Below are positions 13,987-20,473 of a stretch of 20,608 nt of DNA, in pieces. Every line of letters begins with the position of its first letter. Positions within the stretch are counted from its first letter, which is position 1. The notes under the pieces are model-generated. The model did not search any database. It was not told where the DNA came from and was given only the letters and a program-made list of their open reading frames with translations. The translations under genes were made by a program, and so were the position numbers. The stretch comes from a virus, in IMG/VR virus record IMGVR_UViG_3300025276_000272, positions 1-20,608 of that record; one strand, given 5' to 3'.

Positions 13987-14309
13987 TATTCTTTTTCCTC
14001 GTCCCATGGTAGTGGTGTTGAATGTTCTTCTCCATTAGGGTCATCTTTTTGCTCTAGATAGTTTCTACCTAACCATATTTGCATTCTTGTATCACCTGCT
14101 AGTGCTTTTTCAAATTGTGCTTGTCTTAAACTTGCTTTGCCTTTGGCTCTGCCTTCTTCAATAACTTTGCTGAATCTTTTTTTGACACCTTCACCAGTCA
14201 TGCCGATGATGTAGCCAATCTCCTCAAACGTACACATAGTAGATGCTAATCTCTTAATCATCTCTGCGTCGTGTGTTTTATATTTCTTGCCTTTGTTATT
14301 TGGAACCAT
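13986..14309 (-). CDS. terS: Probable terminase small subunit
   Basis: 107 residues, just before the large subunit with a TAATG overlap at both ends. The N-terminal half contains a helix-turn-helix: HDAEMIKRLASTMCTFEEIG then YIIGMTGEGVKKRFSKVIEE, the layout of small terminases that bind the packaging site. SLRQAQFEKALAGDTRMQIWLGRNYLEQKD at about 60-90 is a motif I know from many phage small terminases ('lr..q...a..gn..m~iwlgkq~lgqrd'). The tail is acidic (PWDEEKE). It would recognise phage DNA and load the large subunit. Length is short but within the usual range. Confidence 0.82.
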   Translation of the reverse strand: MVPNNKGKKYKTHDAEMIKRLASTMCTFEEIGYIIGMTGEGVKKRFSKVIEEGRAKGKASLRQAQFEKALAGDTRMQIWLGRNYLEQKDDPNGEEHSTPLPWDEEKE

Positions 14310-14674
14310 TATTCTAATCCTTTATCTTTGCAGATAATTCTAAAATGTCTTGAGTCTGTGTCACCTGCTGATGTGGCTATTTTTACTTCTATTGGATACA
14401 CGTTGCCTGCTGTTCCACCACTCACTCTAAATGTTACTTTGGTTGTTGTGGCTTGTACGTCAGTGCCATGTCCGTTTGGATGTGTTAATGGAGATGCATC
14501 TCCTGATATGGTACCTATGGTTACCACTGGTGAACTTGCTGATGAATCATCTACTATGGTATCACCATTGTTCAAATATTCTGTGAAGTCTAGTGCATAT
14601 TCTATACTTGCGTCAGGATCTTTAATTATAAAAATTCCTTTGTTGTCTTTTTGATATCCTGTTAGGTCTGCCAT
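14309..14674 (-). CDS. Probable fibre-tail adaptor / small virion protein
   Basis: 121 residues. FIIKDPDASIEYALDFTEYL, then NGDTIVDDSSASSPVVTIG, VTFRVSGGTAGNVYPIEVKI and TSAGDTDSRHFRIICKD match the pattern of small phage proteins annotated as fibre-tail adaptors: 'kdp.a..dy..dws..l..gdti', then an Ig-like fold ending 'v.lsGG..g..y.v...i.t..G..~~r~~~i~v~~'. It is one Ig-like domain with no membrane segment. Good ribosome site (AAGGAG) at the start; TAATG overlap with the small terminase. The gene next to it in the operon is a repeat protein of the fibre module, which agrees with a role in attaching fibres. Confidence 0.6.
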   Translation of the reverse strand: MADLTGYQKDNKGIFIIKDPDASIEYALDFTEYLNNGDTIVDDSSASSPVVTIGTISGDASPLTHPNGHGTDVQATTTKVTFRVSGGTAGNVYPIEVKIATSAGDTDSRHFRIICKDKGLE

Positions 14675-14686
14675 GCGTTATTCTCC

Positions 14687-15289
14687 TTATGCTAATTCAA
14701 ACACCCTTGTTTCTTGTTTCACTTTGTTAACTCGTGTTTCACGCTGGATTGTATTTAAGCGTGTTTCTTGGCTTACAATAAATGTATTAAATGAACTTGC
14801 CTCAATATCGAACACATTGGTGCCCATATTGATTGTTGATGTTATTGGTAGTGTGGCTGTAAAAGCTCTTGTCCTAACTGCAGACACAGTTACGTTTGCG
14901 GTTGCAATAGATAAAGCTGTTGCTAGATCTAAATCAAGTGCTGTTATGGTAGCTGTTGATGTTATTGGTAGTGTTCCAGTAAACCCTCTTGTTCGAACTG
15001 CAGATACAGATATGTTTGCACTTGTATTAATTGAAACACTTGCTAATTTTAAATTAAATGCTGTTGCGACAGCCGTTGAAGATATCGCCATGGACGATGT
15101 GCCAGGCATAAACCCAACTGCTGAAACAGTAATGTTACTTGATGCAATAGATAAGTTTGTTGCAAGATCTAAATCTTGTGCAACTGTATTACCTTCTACA
15201 TAATCTAATGCTACGTAATCATTGGCAACGTAGGGGTTACCAAAAAACGAATTGATTTCTAATGTTGCTGATGCAATTAATAATGCCAC
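14687..15289 (-). CDS. Repeat protein with three 40-residue units and three ETR nonapeptides, probable fibre part
   Basis: 200 residues. The start is GTG at 15289 with AGGAG eight bases upstream. Residues 37-76, 77-116 and 117-156 are three units of exactly 40 residues, with a core like LDLATALSIATANVTVSAV and a second part like RTRAFTATLPITST. Two strands and a turn per unit suggest a stacked beta structure. Residues 173-199 are three nonapeptides: SQETRLNTI, QRETRVNKV, KQETRVFEL. Such ETR repeats occur in virion proteins of marine phages. There is no enzyme motif. Between fibre and adaptor genes it is likely a fibre or decoration component. Repeat number could vary between relatives. Confidence 0.65.
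   Translation of the reverse strand: MALLIASATLEINSFFGNPYVANDYVALDYVEGNTVAQDLDLATNLSIASSNITVSAVGFMPGTSSMAISSTAVATAFNLKLASVSINTSANISVSAVRTRGFTGTLPITSTATITALDLDLATALSIATANVTVSAVRTRAFTATLPITSTINMGTNVFDIEASSFNTFIVSQETRLNTIQRETRVNKVKQETRVFELA
14822..15181 (-). repeat. Three tandem 120-base units within the 40-residue repeat gene
   Basis: DNA anchors of near-identical sequence (GTTGATGTTATTGGTAGTG) begin at 14835 and 14955, with a diverged third at 15075: spacing is exactly 120 bases. Two units are close in DNA, the third (5' most in the gene) has drifted. Unit size equals the 40-residue protein repeat, so copy number can change without breaking the frame. Confidence 0.85.
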
Positions 15290-15319
15290 AGATGTAACTC
15301 CTAAAAATTAAACTGTGAA

Positions 15320-15724
15320 TTAGTCTATTGTAATTACTAAACCGCTCGCGTTGATTTGAAAAGTATCACCATCACTAATAACTTTAGATGCCGCTAGTAC
15401 TCCGTGTGCCAATAAATTGCCACTTGAACTTGCATCAAAGATACCGATGTGTGTGATTGTTCCAAATGCACCACCACTTGCCGCGGCAAATGTGATCACT
15501 GAACTGTTTGTGATTTGACTGTTGTCTGGGTTCGATGTTGCAGAACTCATTTTGTTGTCTATTCTTATTCTTGCGTATCCAGAACCACTTGCTTCTGTGC
15601 CTGATGCTGAATCAGTTGGGTCCGATGTGAATAAGCCTATGTGTGCTTGAGGTACAGTGTAGGCAGTGTTCTTAAACACGTGATCCAGTAACTTCTTCTC
15701 AGCATATGAACTTAAAGCTGTCAT
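15320..15724 (-). CDS. Small virion protein of the 'GLFTSDPT' family (often annotated tail fibre-like)
   Basis: 134 residues. ALSSYAEKKLLDHVFKNTAY, then VPQAHIGLFTSDPTDSASGTE, SGYARIRIDN, ITFAAASGGAFGTITHIGIF and GNLLAHGVLAASKVISDGDT form the full pattern of a well spread phage family: an N-terminal helix 'yaen.lLd...', the strand 'vGLftsdPtd', 'G.yaRq', and 'fp.a.~~wGtith.gif.a~~gg~ll~~g.l'. Family members lie among tail and fibre genes and are thought to be virion parts. The length is typical. Very good ribosome site (AAAGGAG). It lies just after the large fibre gene and has a candidate late-promoter element 40 bases upstream. Confidence 0.7.
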   Translation of the reverse strand: MTALSSYAEKKLLDHVFKNTAYTVPQAHIGLFTSDPTDSASGTEASGSGYARIRIDNKMSSATSNPDNSQITNSSVITFAAASGGAFGTITHIGIFDASSSGNLLAHGVLAASKVISDGDTFQINASGLVITID

Positions 15725-15763
15725 TAATGTTCTCCTTTAAAGGGTTGTTTGTTATAACAACTC

Positions 15764-15771
15764 TATTTAAT
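15764..15771 (-). promoter_or_regulatory. Candidate late-promoter element ATTAAATA before the GLFTSDPT gene
   Basis: On the coding strand it reads CATTAAATA, 40 bases before ATG 15724 in the 72-base gap after the fibre gene. A 12-base palindrome TTGTTATAACAA follows it and a perfect 19-base palindrome (15784-15802) spans the fibre stop codon upstream. No sigma70 -35 box is seen. Confidence 0.4.
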
Positions 15772-15796
15772 GTTTTTTTTGTAGAATAATATTATA

Positions 15797-18700
15797 TTAT
15801 TCAGTTTCAATGAATGTTTTGCCTGAAAGTTTTTCAACTTCTTTAATCATTGCTTCCATATTAACTCTAACAGTTTTGCCTGTTATTGTGTTCTTAGAAT
15901 AGTATTCCCAATCACCTGCAGTGTTGTGGGGAGATATTTTAGTAATGTTACCTGCTTCATCAACAACGTGTACTTCTGATGAACCTGAATCATCTTTGGC
16001 AAATATCCAACCAAAGCCATCACCGTGTGTGGGATCACCTGTGTTGTCTAATCTTATTGCACCCATTCTTGATTGTGCCGCCGCGTCTTCTGAGTAGAAT
16101 GCGTATCTGTTGGTTGCCGCATTATCCTCAGCACCTTCGTTGTAGTATGCGTAGATGTTTGTGATAACATCACCTGATGTCTTGTAGTATGAAGCACGAT
16201 AGTTGTATGCATTATCAACGGTTGCAGTCCCTGATGCACTTCCGTCGTCATCTGCCGAGTAAATGGTTGAGTTGGCACCATACACAGCATTAATTGTTAG
16301 ATCACTGGCAAGGTTGCTGGCTGTTGAAACATAGATACCTGCCTGTGCATCAAACCCTCTTAAAGTTTTAAGTGTGGACGCACTGCCACCACTGTTCATC
16401 GCTGTGGAACCAAATGTTAATGCCACTGGCCCTCTTGAAAAACCTGATCGTGTGTAAGAGAAAGCGTTCATGTCTGTGGTGTTGGTCACCAACATGGTTC
16501 TCTGCCTGAAGTTGGAGTTTGAACTTGAACTTGCTGTGATAAGTTTTGTGTCTTGGTTAACCACATTCATATAGTTTCTGCCTGTGGTGTTGGCATTTAC
16601 TTCTTGGTTGGTGTTGATTACAACACCTCTGATGTTACTTGTGCCTCCAAAGAAGTCTGTGTATTTTGTTCCTTCAAATATGCTGGAATCATCCGTGGAT
16701 AATTCAATAAGTCCTGTGCCGTTTGTGCCTATTACAAGATTGGCATTTGAATCATTAGTTGAAATTGTGTTGTCTGTGATTGTGACACCGTCTAAATTTG
16801 AAGCACCTGTAACACCTAGTGTGGTTGAAACGGTTGCCGCTCCTGTGACTGCAAGTGTTGATCCATTAAATGTTAAATTTGCTTCACCATTCATTGCGTC
16901 AGCACCTGTGGCTGTTACAATTCTGTTGTCTGAACCGTTGGTTAAAAAGTCTGATACATCAACTGATACAGCATCTGCCGCCACATCAATACCTGTGCCT
17001 GCTATAACATTAAGTGTGACATCTCCTGTTGTGCCACCACCTGTCATACCTGCACCTGCTACCACTGAAGTTATGTCTCCACCACCGCCAGCGGCGGCGT
17101 CAACATATGCTTTGATTGATTGCTGTGTTGCAAGTTTTACGTCTGAATTAGAAGACATGTCGTCTTCATCCAGTATGCCTGTGACTGTTGCTCCGTCACC
17201 TGCCACTGATAAATTTTCTAATACCACTGTGCCTGAACCGTTTGCATTTATTTCTAAGTTTGCATTTGAGGCATTTGTAGTTACGGTGTTGTCTATGATT
17301 CTAACTCCGTCTATATCTGCAAAATTTTCTACGAGTAATGTTCCACCATCATCATCAGAGCTACTATCTTTAAGAACAGATAATTTATTACCATCAAAAG
17401 TTAACAGGGAAGCACCTTCTATATTATTTGCACTTCTGACAGTGCAAAGGTAATCTTGTGTTCCATCGGATGACAATGTACATTTCGTGTCTGCATATGT
17501 TTTGATTGATTGTTGTGTGGCAAGTTGTGTGTCACTGTTAGTAGCCATATCATCTTCGTCTAATACTGCTGTTCCACTTACACCTAAAGTAAGCACAGGA
17601 CTTGTTATTTCTTTGTTTGTTAATGTTTGGCTACCTGCGTTCAATGTTACTACGTTTGCGTCTACTTGTACGTCATTGGCATTGGCTGTGATACCTGTGC
17701 CACCAATAACATTAAGTGTTACATCGCCTGTTGTGCCACCACCTGTCATACCTGCACCTGCTACCACTGAAGTAACGTCTCCAACTTGTCCGTTAATGGT
17801 TACTACACCTGCTGAATCTGTTGCTGTCGTTATACCAGTGCCACCTTGTATGTAAACTGTGCCACCTTCTGCTATATCAACAGTTGCTGAGTCATCACCA
17901 ACCACTTTGAATCCTTGTCCTGTGTGGGCATCAACATATGCTTTAATTGATTGTTGTGTGGCAAGTTGTGAGTCACTGTTGGTAGACATATCATCTTCGT
18001 CTAATACTGCTGTGCCACTTACACCTGTTTTAAGAACTGCTGATGTTAGTGTTTTGTTTGTTAATTCTTGTGAACCTGCCAGTGTTGTGACTGTTGAGTC
18101 TATGGCTATATCATTAGCGTTGGCTGTGATACCTGTGCCACCCACAACATTTAGTGTTGCATCACCTGTTGTTGCACCGCCTGTTAGCCCTGCTCCTGCT
18201 ACCACTGATGTGATATCTCCAGTTGCATTGATTGTTACAACTCCTGCTGAATCTGTTGATGTGGTTACGTTTGTACCACCCTGTACGTAAAGTGTGCCAC
18301 CGGTAGCTATGTCAACACTGGCTGAATCGTCTCCAGCTACTTTAAAACCTCCTGCCCCTGCTGATGCATCCACGTATGCTTTGATGGCTTTGGCTGAAGC
18401 AAGTGTTGTGTCTGTGCCTGCCACTGCGTTTAGGTCAGTGTCTAGCACACCTGATTTTAAATTGGCAACTTCTATGTTGGTTAATGAGTTACCTGTGCCA
18501 TCTGCATCAAATGTTTTGTTTGTGAATGTTAATGTATCACTGGCAATGTTGGCATCTTGTGCATCTACATATGCTTTTACACTTTGTTGACTTGGTGGTC
18601 TTGTTGATGAATTTGTACTAAAACTGTCTTCATCTATAAGACTTAATGTTGTGTCTGTGGAATTGATTGTTACAACTCCTGCTGAATCTGTTGATGTGGT

Positions 18701-18910
18701 TACGTTGTCTCCACCTTGAATGTATATGGTGTCACCTGCACCTACTTGTATAGTGGCTGAATCATCCGCCGCTATGCCAAAACTTTGGTCTCGTAGGTTA
18801 ATAAAATTTGAATCTAATTGATTGTGTGTTAGTTGTGATCCTTTTGCTAGGTTATCACTGGATACTGTTGAAGCACTTATGCCTCTGGTTGTAAGTTTGG
18901 CTTTAGCCAT
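15797..18910 (-). CDS. Large repetitive tail fibre protein
   Basis: 1037 residues. Residues 1-640 are built of repeated blocks: GVVTIN near 80, 223 and 367; 'GDITSVVAGAGLTGG' segments; LTNKTL; and QQS-KAYVD near 111, 178 (variant), 323, 470 and 602. Glycine and threonine are rich and cysteine nearly absent, as in trimeric fibre shafts. Residues 640-900 are less regular. The last 90 (GDGFGWIFAKDDSGSSEVHV, ISPHNTAGDWEYYSKNT, GKTVRVNMEAMIKEVEKLSG) are the C-terminal module shared by many marine phage fibres. It likely binds the host surface. The start ATG 18910 has GGAG eight bases upstream, and that site can be masked by a hairpin. Two pairs of exact direct repeats of 45 and 47 bases lie in the gene. 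Confidence 0.88.
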   Translation of the reverse strand: MAKAKLTTRGISASTVSSDNLAKGSQLTHNQLDSNFINLRDQSFGIAADDSATIQVGAGDTIYIQGGDNVTTSTDSAGVVTINSTDTTLSLIDEDSFSTNSSTRPPSQQSVKAYVDAQDANIASDTLTFTNKTFDADGTGNSLTNIEVANLKSGVLDTDLNAVAGTDTTLASAKAIKAYVDASAGAGGFKVAGDDSASVDIATGGTLYVQGGTNVTTSTDSAGVVTINATGDITSVVAGAGLTGGATTGDATLNVVGGTGITANANDIAIDSTVTTLAGSQELTNKTLTSAVLKTGVSGTAVLDEDDMSTNSDSQLATQQSIKAYVDAHTGQGFKVVGDDSATVDIAEGGTVYIQGGTGITTATDSAGVVTINGQVGDVTSVVAGAGMTGGGTTGDVTLNVIGGTGITANANDVQVDANVVTLNAGSQTLTNKEITSPVLTLGVSGTAVLDEDDMATNSDTQLATQQSIKTYADTKCTLSSDGTQDYLCTVRSANNIEGASLLTFDGNKLSVLKDSSSDDDGGTLLVENFADIDGVRIIDNTVTTNASNANLEINANGSGTVVLENLSVAGDGATVTGILDEDDMSSNSDVKLATQQSIKAYVDAAAGGGGDITSVVAGAGMTGGGTTGDVTLNVIAGTGIDVAADAVSVDVSDFLTNGSDNRIVTATGADAMNGEANLTFNGSTLAVTGAATVSTTLGVTGASNLDGVTITDNTISTNDSNANLVIGTNGTGLIELSTDDSSIFEGTKYTDFFGGTSNIRGVVINTNQEVNANTTGRNYMNVVNQDTKLITASSSSNSNFRQRTMLVTNTTDMNAFSYTRSGFSRGPVALTFGSTAMNSGGSASTLKTLRGFDAQAGIYVSTASNLASDLTINAVYGANSTIYSADDDGSASGTATVDNAYNYRASYYKTSGDVITNIYAYYNEGAEDNAATNRYAFYSEDAAAQSRMGAIRLDNTGDPTHGDGFGWIFAKDDSGSSEVHVVDEAGNITKISPHNTAGDWEYYSKNTITGKTVRVNMEAMIKEVEKLSGKTFIETE
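17025..17773 (-). repeat. Exact 47-base direct repeat pair in the fibre gene
   Basis: 17025-17071 and 17727-17773 are identical over 47 bases, spacing 702. They encode the TSVVAGAGMTGGGTTG part of the shaft block. The spacing is a multiple of three, so recombination between the copies would delete 234 residues in frame. Confidence 0.85.
18227..18706 (-). repeat. Exact 45-base direct repeat pair in the fibre gene
   Basis: 18227-18271 and 18662-18706 are identical over 45 bases, spacing 435, a multiple of three. They encode NVTTSTDSAGVVTIN, the turn of the shaft block. An in-frame loss of 145 residues could follow from recombination. Confidence 0.85.
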
Positions 18911-18915
18911 TGTTT

Positions 18916-18970
18916 AATCTCCAATTGTTAATGTCTTTAACTCCGCAAGTATTTATTGGAGTTGGAGATT
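18916..18970 (-). promoter_or_regulatory. Hairpin that can mask the fibre ribosome binding site
   Basis: AATCTCCAA (18970-18962) is perfectly complementary over nine bases to TTGGAGATT (18924-18916), which contains the fibre Shine-Dalgarno GGAG (18922-18919). The loop is 37 bases. An inner stem AACTCC/GGAGTT (18963-18958 with 18944-18939) competes for two bases. A message coming from upstream genes would carry both arms; one starting inside the loop would lack the first arm. Confidence 0.55.
18950..18957 (-). promoter_or_regulatory. Candidate late-promoter element AATAAATA before the fibre gene
   Basis: On the coding strand it reads CAATAAATA, 40 bases before ATG 18910 and inside the loop of the masking hairpin. 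If the start point lies six or seven bases after the box, as at T4 late promoters, the message begins near 18943 and lacks the arm that covers the ribosome site. Confidence 0.45.
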
Positions 18971-18989
18971 ACTATATGTACGTTTTAAA

Positions 18990-19514
18990 CTACTTCTTCT
19001 TGTATCTAGGCCAAACGTTTTTGAATGTTTCCAGTATGTCTGGTATAAGATCAGGATTTTGTTTCAAATACTCCTGTTGTGCATCTGCATCTCTGTTGAT
19101 GTCCATCTGTCTCTTTACTTCTTGTGATGACACCATGGGTTCTTCATCATCTGCATTGGTTGGATCCAACACAGGACACCAAGGCAACTCCTTGTCCATC
19201 TTTTTAAGTCCAGCTTTTAACTTTAACAGTGCTTTGCACAGTTTCATCAGTTGTGCTTCAGTTATGTCCTTGTTTCTGCCACCTCTGTGATGAGGTCCAA
19301 CATTGTCTGCCACACCTGGTATAACTTTTTCATCATGATCATTCCAATCCGGCAATAGATTTTGTTCCTGCAACAACTGTTTGATGTGTTCTAGGTCACA
19401 ACAATAGCTGTACAGTTTGCTTCTCTCTTCTGGTGACATGGTCAGCATCACTGCGGCTTTGTTTTTGCCAGTAGCAGTCCAGTAACCATTTTTTAGTGTG
19501 TGCAATCTGCTCAT
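18990..19514 (-). CDS. Unknown protein, 174 residues
   Basis: Start ATG 19514 overlaps the previous stop as ATGA. Segments: SRLHTLKNGYWTATGKNKAA at the N-terminus; a helix SPEERSKLYSYCCDLEHIKQ; a linker with VGPHHRGGRNKDITEAQLMK; a lysine-rich helix LCKALLKLKAGLKKMDKELP; and an end LKQNPDLIPDILETFKNVWP. No fold is recognised. Basic helices and the 'HHRGGRNKD' turn would fit nucleic acid or protein binding. It is the last gene before the fibre and the candidate promoter gap, thus the end of an upstream transcription unit. Confidence 0.55.
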   Translation of the reverse strand: MSRLHTLKNGYWTATGKNKAAVMLTMSPEERSKLYSYCCDLEHIKQLLQEQNLLPDWNDHDEKVIPGVADNVGPHHRGGRNKDITEAQLMKLCKALLKLKAGLKKMDKELPWCPVLDPTNADDEEPMVSSQEVKRQMDINRDADAQQEYLKQNPDLIPDILETFKNVWPRYKKK

Positions 19515-19756
19515 CTAGAACTTTCTTTTGGATCTTTTGGTATTTCCGATGTTTCTGGCACATTTGGTTCACTGTTAGCCCGTTGTCTGTCGAACTCTTT
19601 GGCACTGACTTCTATCTCTTCTAGCATGTCCACTATCTTCTTGTGCAACAAGCCCATTGTTAACAGTTCATTGCCTCTGAACATGCCTTTTTGTGAAGCA
19701 ACGTCAATTAGGTTTGCTATCAGTTTTAGTTCTTGTGGTTCTAATTGTGTTTTCAT
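19511..19756 (-). CDS. Small helical protein of unknown function
   Basis: 81 residues: KTQLEPQELKLIANLIDVAS, then KGMFRGNELLTMGLLHKKIV, and a charged disordered end (NSEPNVPETSEIPKDPKESS). The first 50 residues follow a pattern of small phage proteins, 'lt.~El~li~~~L~~a~~~gg~~~~~~~~ll~~kl', whose role is not known. Good ribosome site (AAGGAG, eight bases). ATGA overlap couples it to the next gene. Confidence 0.6.
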   Translation of the reverse strand: MKTQLEPQELKLIANLIDVASQKGMFRGNELLTMGLLHKKIVDMLEEIEVSAKEFDRQRANSEPNVPETSEIPKDPKESSR

Positions 19757-19770
19757 TATTTCTCCTTGTG

Positions 19771-20016
19771 TTAGTGTATGGTTGGTGCTATTTGTGTTAT
19801 TGTAAAGCCTTCCTCATCACAGGCATTGCAGTATCTTCCATTAAGATCGCCACACACGTGTGAGTCGTTGTTCTTTATACTGTTCAGCAGTTGTATGATC
19901 TGTTGTTCTTCCGCATCTGCAATCCTTTGACTGGATAGTTTTTGCTTTTGGTCTTCTTGATTCATCTTATCCACCAGCTGTTTGAAGTTGGCAAATTTAT
20001 GTTTGGTCTTTCTCAT
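19771..20016 (-). CDS. Small protein with C-terminal cysteine knuckle, unknown function
   Basis: 81 residues from ATG 20016, chosen for a GGGGA upstream; an in-frame ATG at 20097 would add 27 residues overlapping the gene before. The N-terminus is helical and charged (MRKTKHKFANFKQLVDKMNQ, ADAEEQQIIQLLNSIKNN). The C-terminus has HVCGDLNGRYCNACDEEGF: three cysteines and a histidine that could bind one zinc. The ending (FTITQIAPTIH) is short. It overlaps the end of the NUMOD3-like gene by 20 bases. Confidence 0.5.
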   Translation of the reverse strand: MRKTKHKFANFKQLVDKMNQEDQKQKLSSQRIADAEEQQIIQLLNSIKNNDSHVCGDLNGRYCNACDEEGFTITQIAPTIH

Positions 20017-20473
20017 CTGTTTCCCCTTTTCTCTTTTTCTTTTGTTGTTTGTTGCCGTTGGTATTGGTTCTGCGTATAACCTTGCCATCCTTATCACAGG
20101 CGTTCTTTCTATGTCCTGCTTGGCTCTGTGTCATTATGGTCACATTGCCAATGGTCCAACCCTCTGTTCTGTCAACCCTGCAAAGGTTCATTGCGTCAGC
20201 ACGATTGCCCAATTGGTCCACGTGGTCCAACAGCAGGTCTCTGTACTGATCCCAACTTATCTGCCATTCCTGATGCCAATACTTGGCTTGGTTTTTGGCC
20301 ACCAACCATCTGCGTCTCAGTCTTTGCACTATGGGGTCTGGTCCTGTGATCCATCTGTAGGGCCTCTTGCCCGTGTTCTTGCCTTTATTGGCTTGGCTTA
20401 TCTTGTCTCTGGATTCTTGTTTCATGGGTGGCATCTTCATGCCCTTGTTCCATGACGGTTTTGTGTTGCTCAT
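19997..20473 (-). CDS. NUMOD3-motif protein, possible degenerate homing endonuclease
   Basis: 158 residues from ATG 20473, which overlaps the upstream stop (ATGA) and has AAGGAGAAC at a proper distance; an in-frame ATG at 20584 lies in the preceding gene. Residues 6-33 (WNKGMKMPPMKQESRDKISQ, ANKGK) are a NUMOD3-type DNA-binding motif. Residues 58-125 (WLVAKNQAKYWHQEWQISWD, then LCRVDRTEGWTIGNVTIMTQ) resemble the 'l.Rid...Gw...Nv..mt' end of small HNH-like phage proteins, but a clear catalytic His-Asn-His set is not visible. The end is lysine-rich. It may be a homing endonuclease in decay or a DNA-binding protein. Confidence 0.5.
   Translation of the reverse strand: MSNTKPSWNKGMKMPPMKQESRDKISQANKGKNTGKRPYRWITGPDPIVQRLRRRWLVAKNQAKYWHQEWQISWDQYRDLLLDHVDQLGNRADAMNLCRVDRTEGWTIGNVTIMTQSQAGHRKNACDKDGKVIRRTNTNGNKQQKKKRKGETDEKDQT

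Noticed and set aside
13986-14007. Longer large terminase start at 14007
   Set aside because: No ribosome site; the start at 13986 forms the TAATG junction seen throughout this operon and keeps Walker A at the usual distance.
16584-17453. 289-residue plus-strand frame and similar ones at 17487-18590
   Set aside because: They are antisense shadows of the low-complexity fibre repeats (proline/serine/valine-rich artefacts) and repeat only because the fibre does.
17025-18706. Direct repeats that might be a CRISPR array
   Set aside because: Copies are two per type, hundreds of bases apart, and in frame within a protein repeat; no regular spacers.
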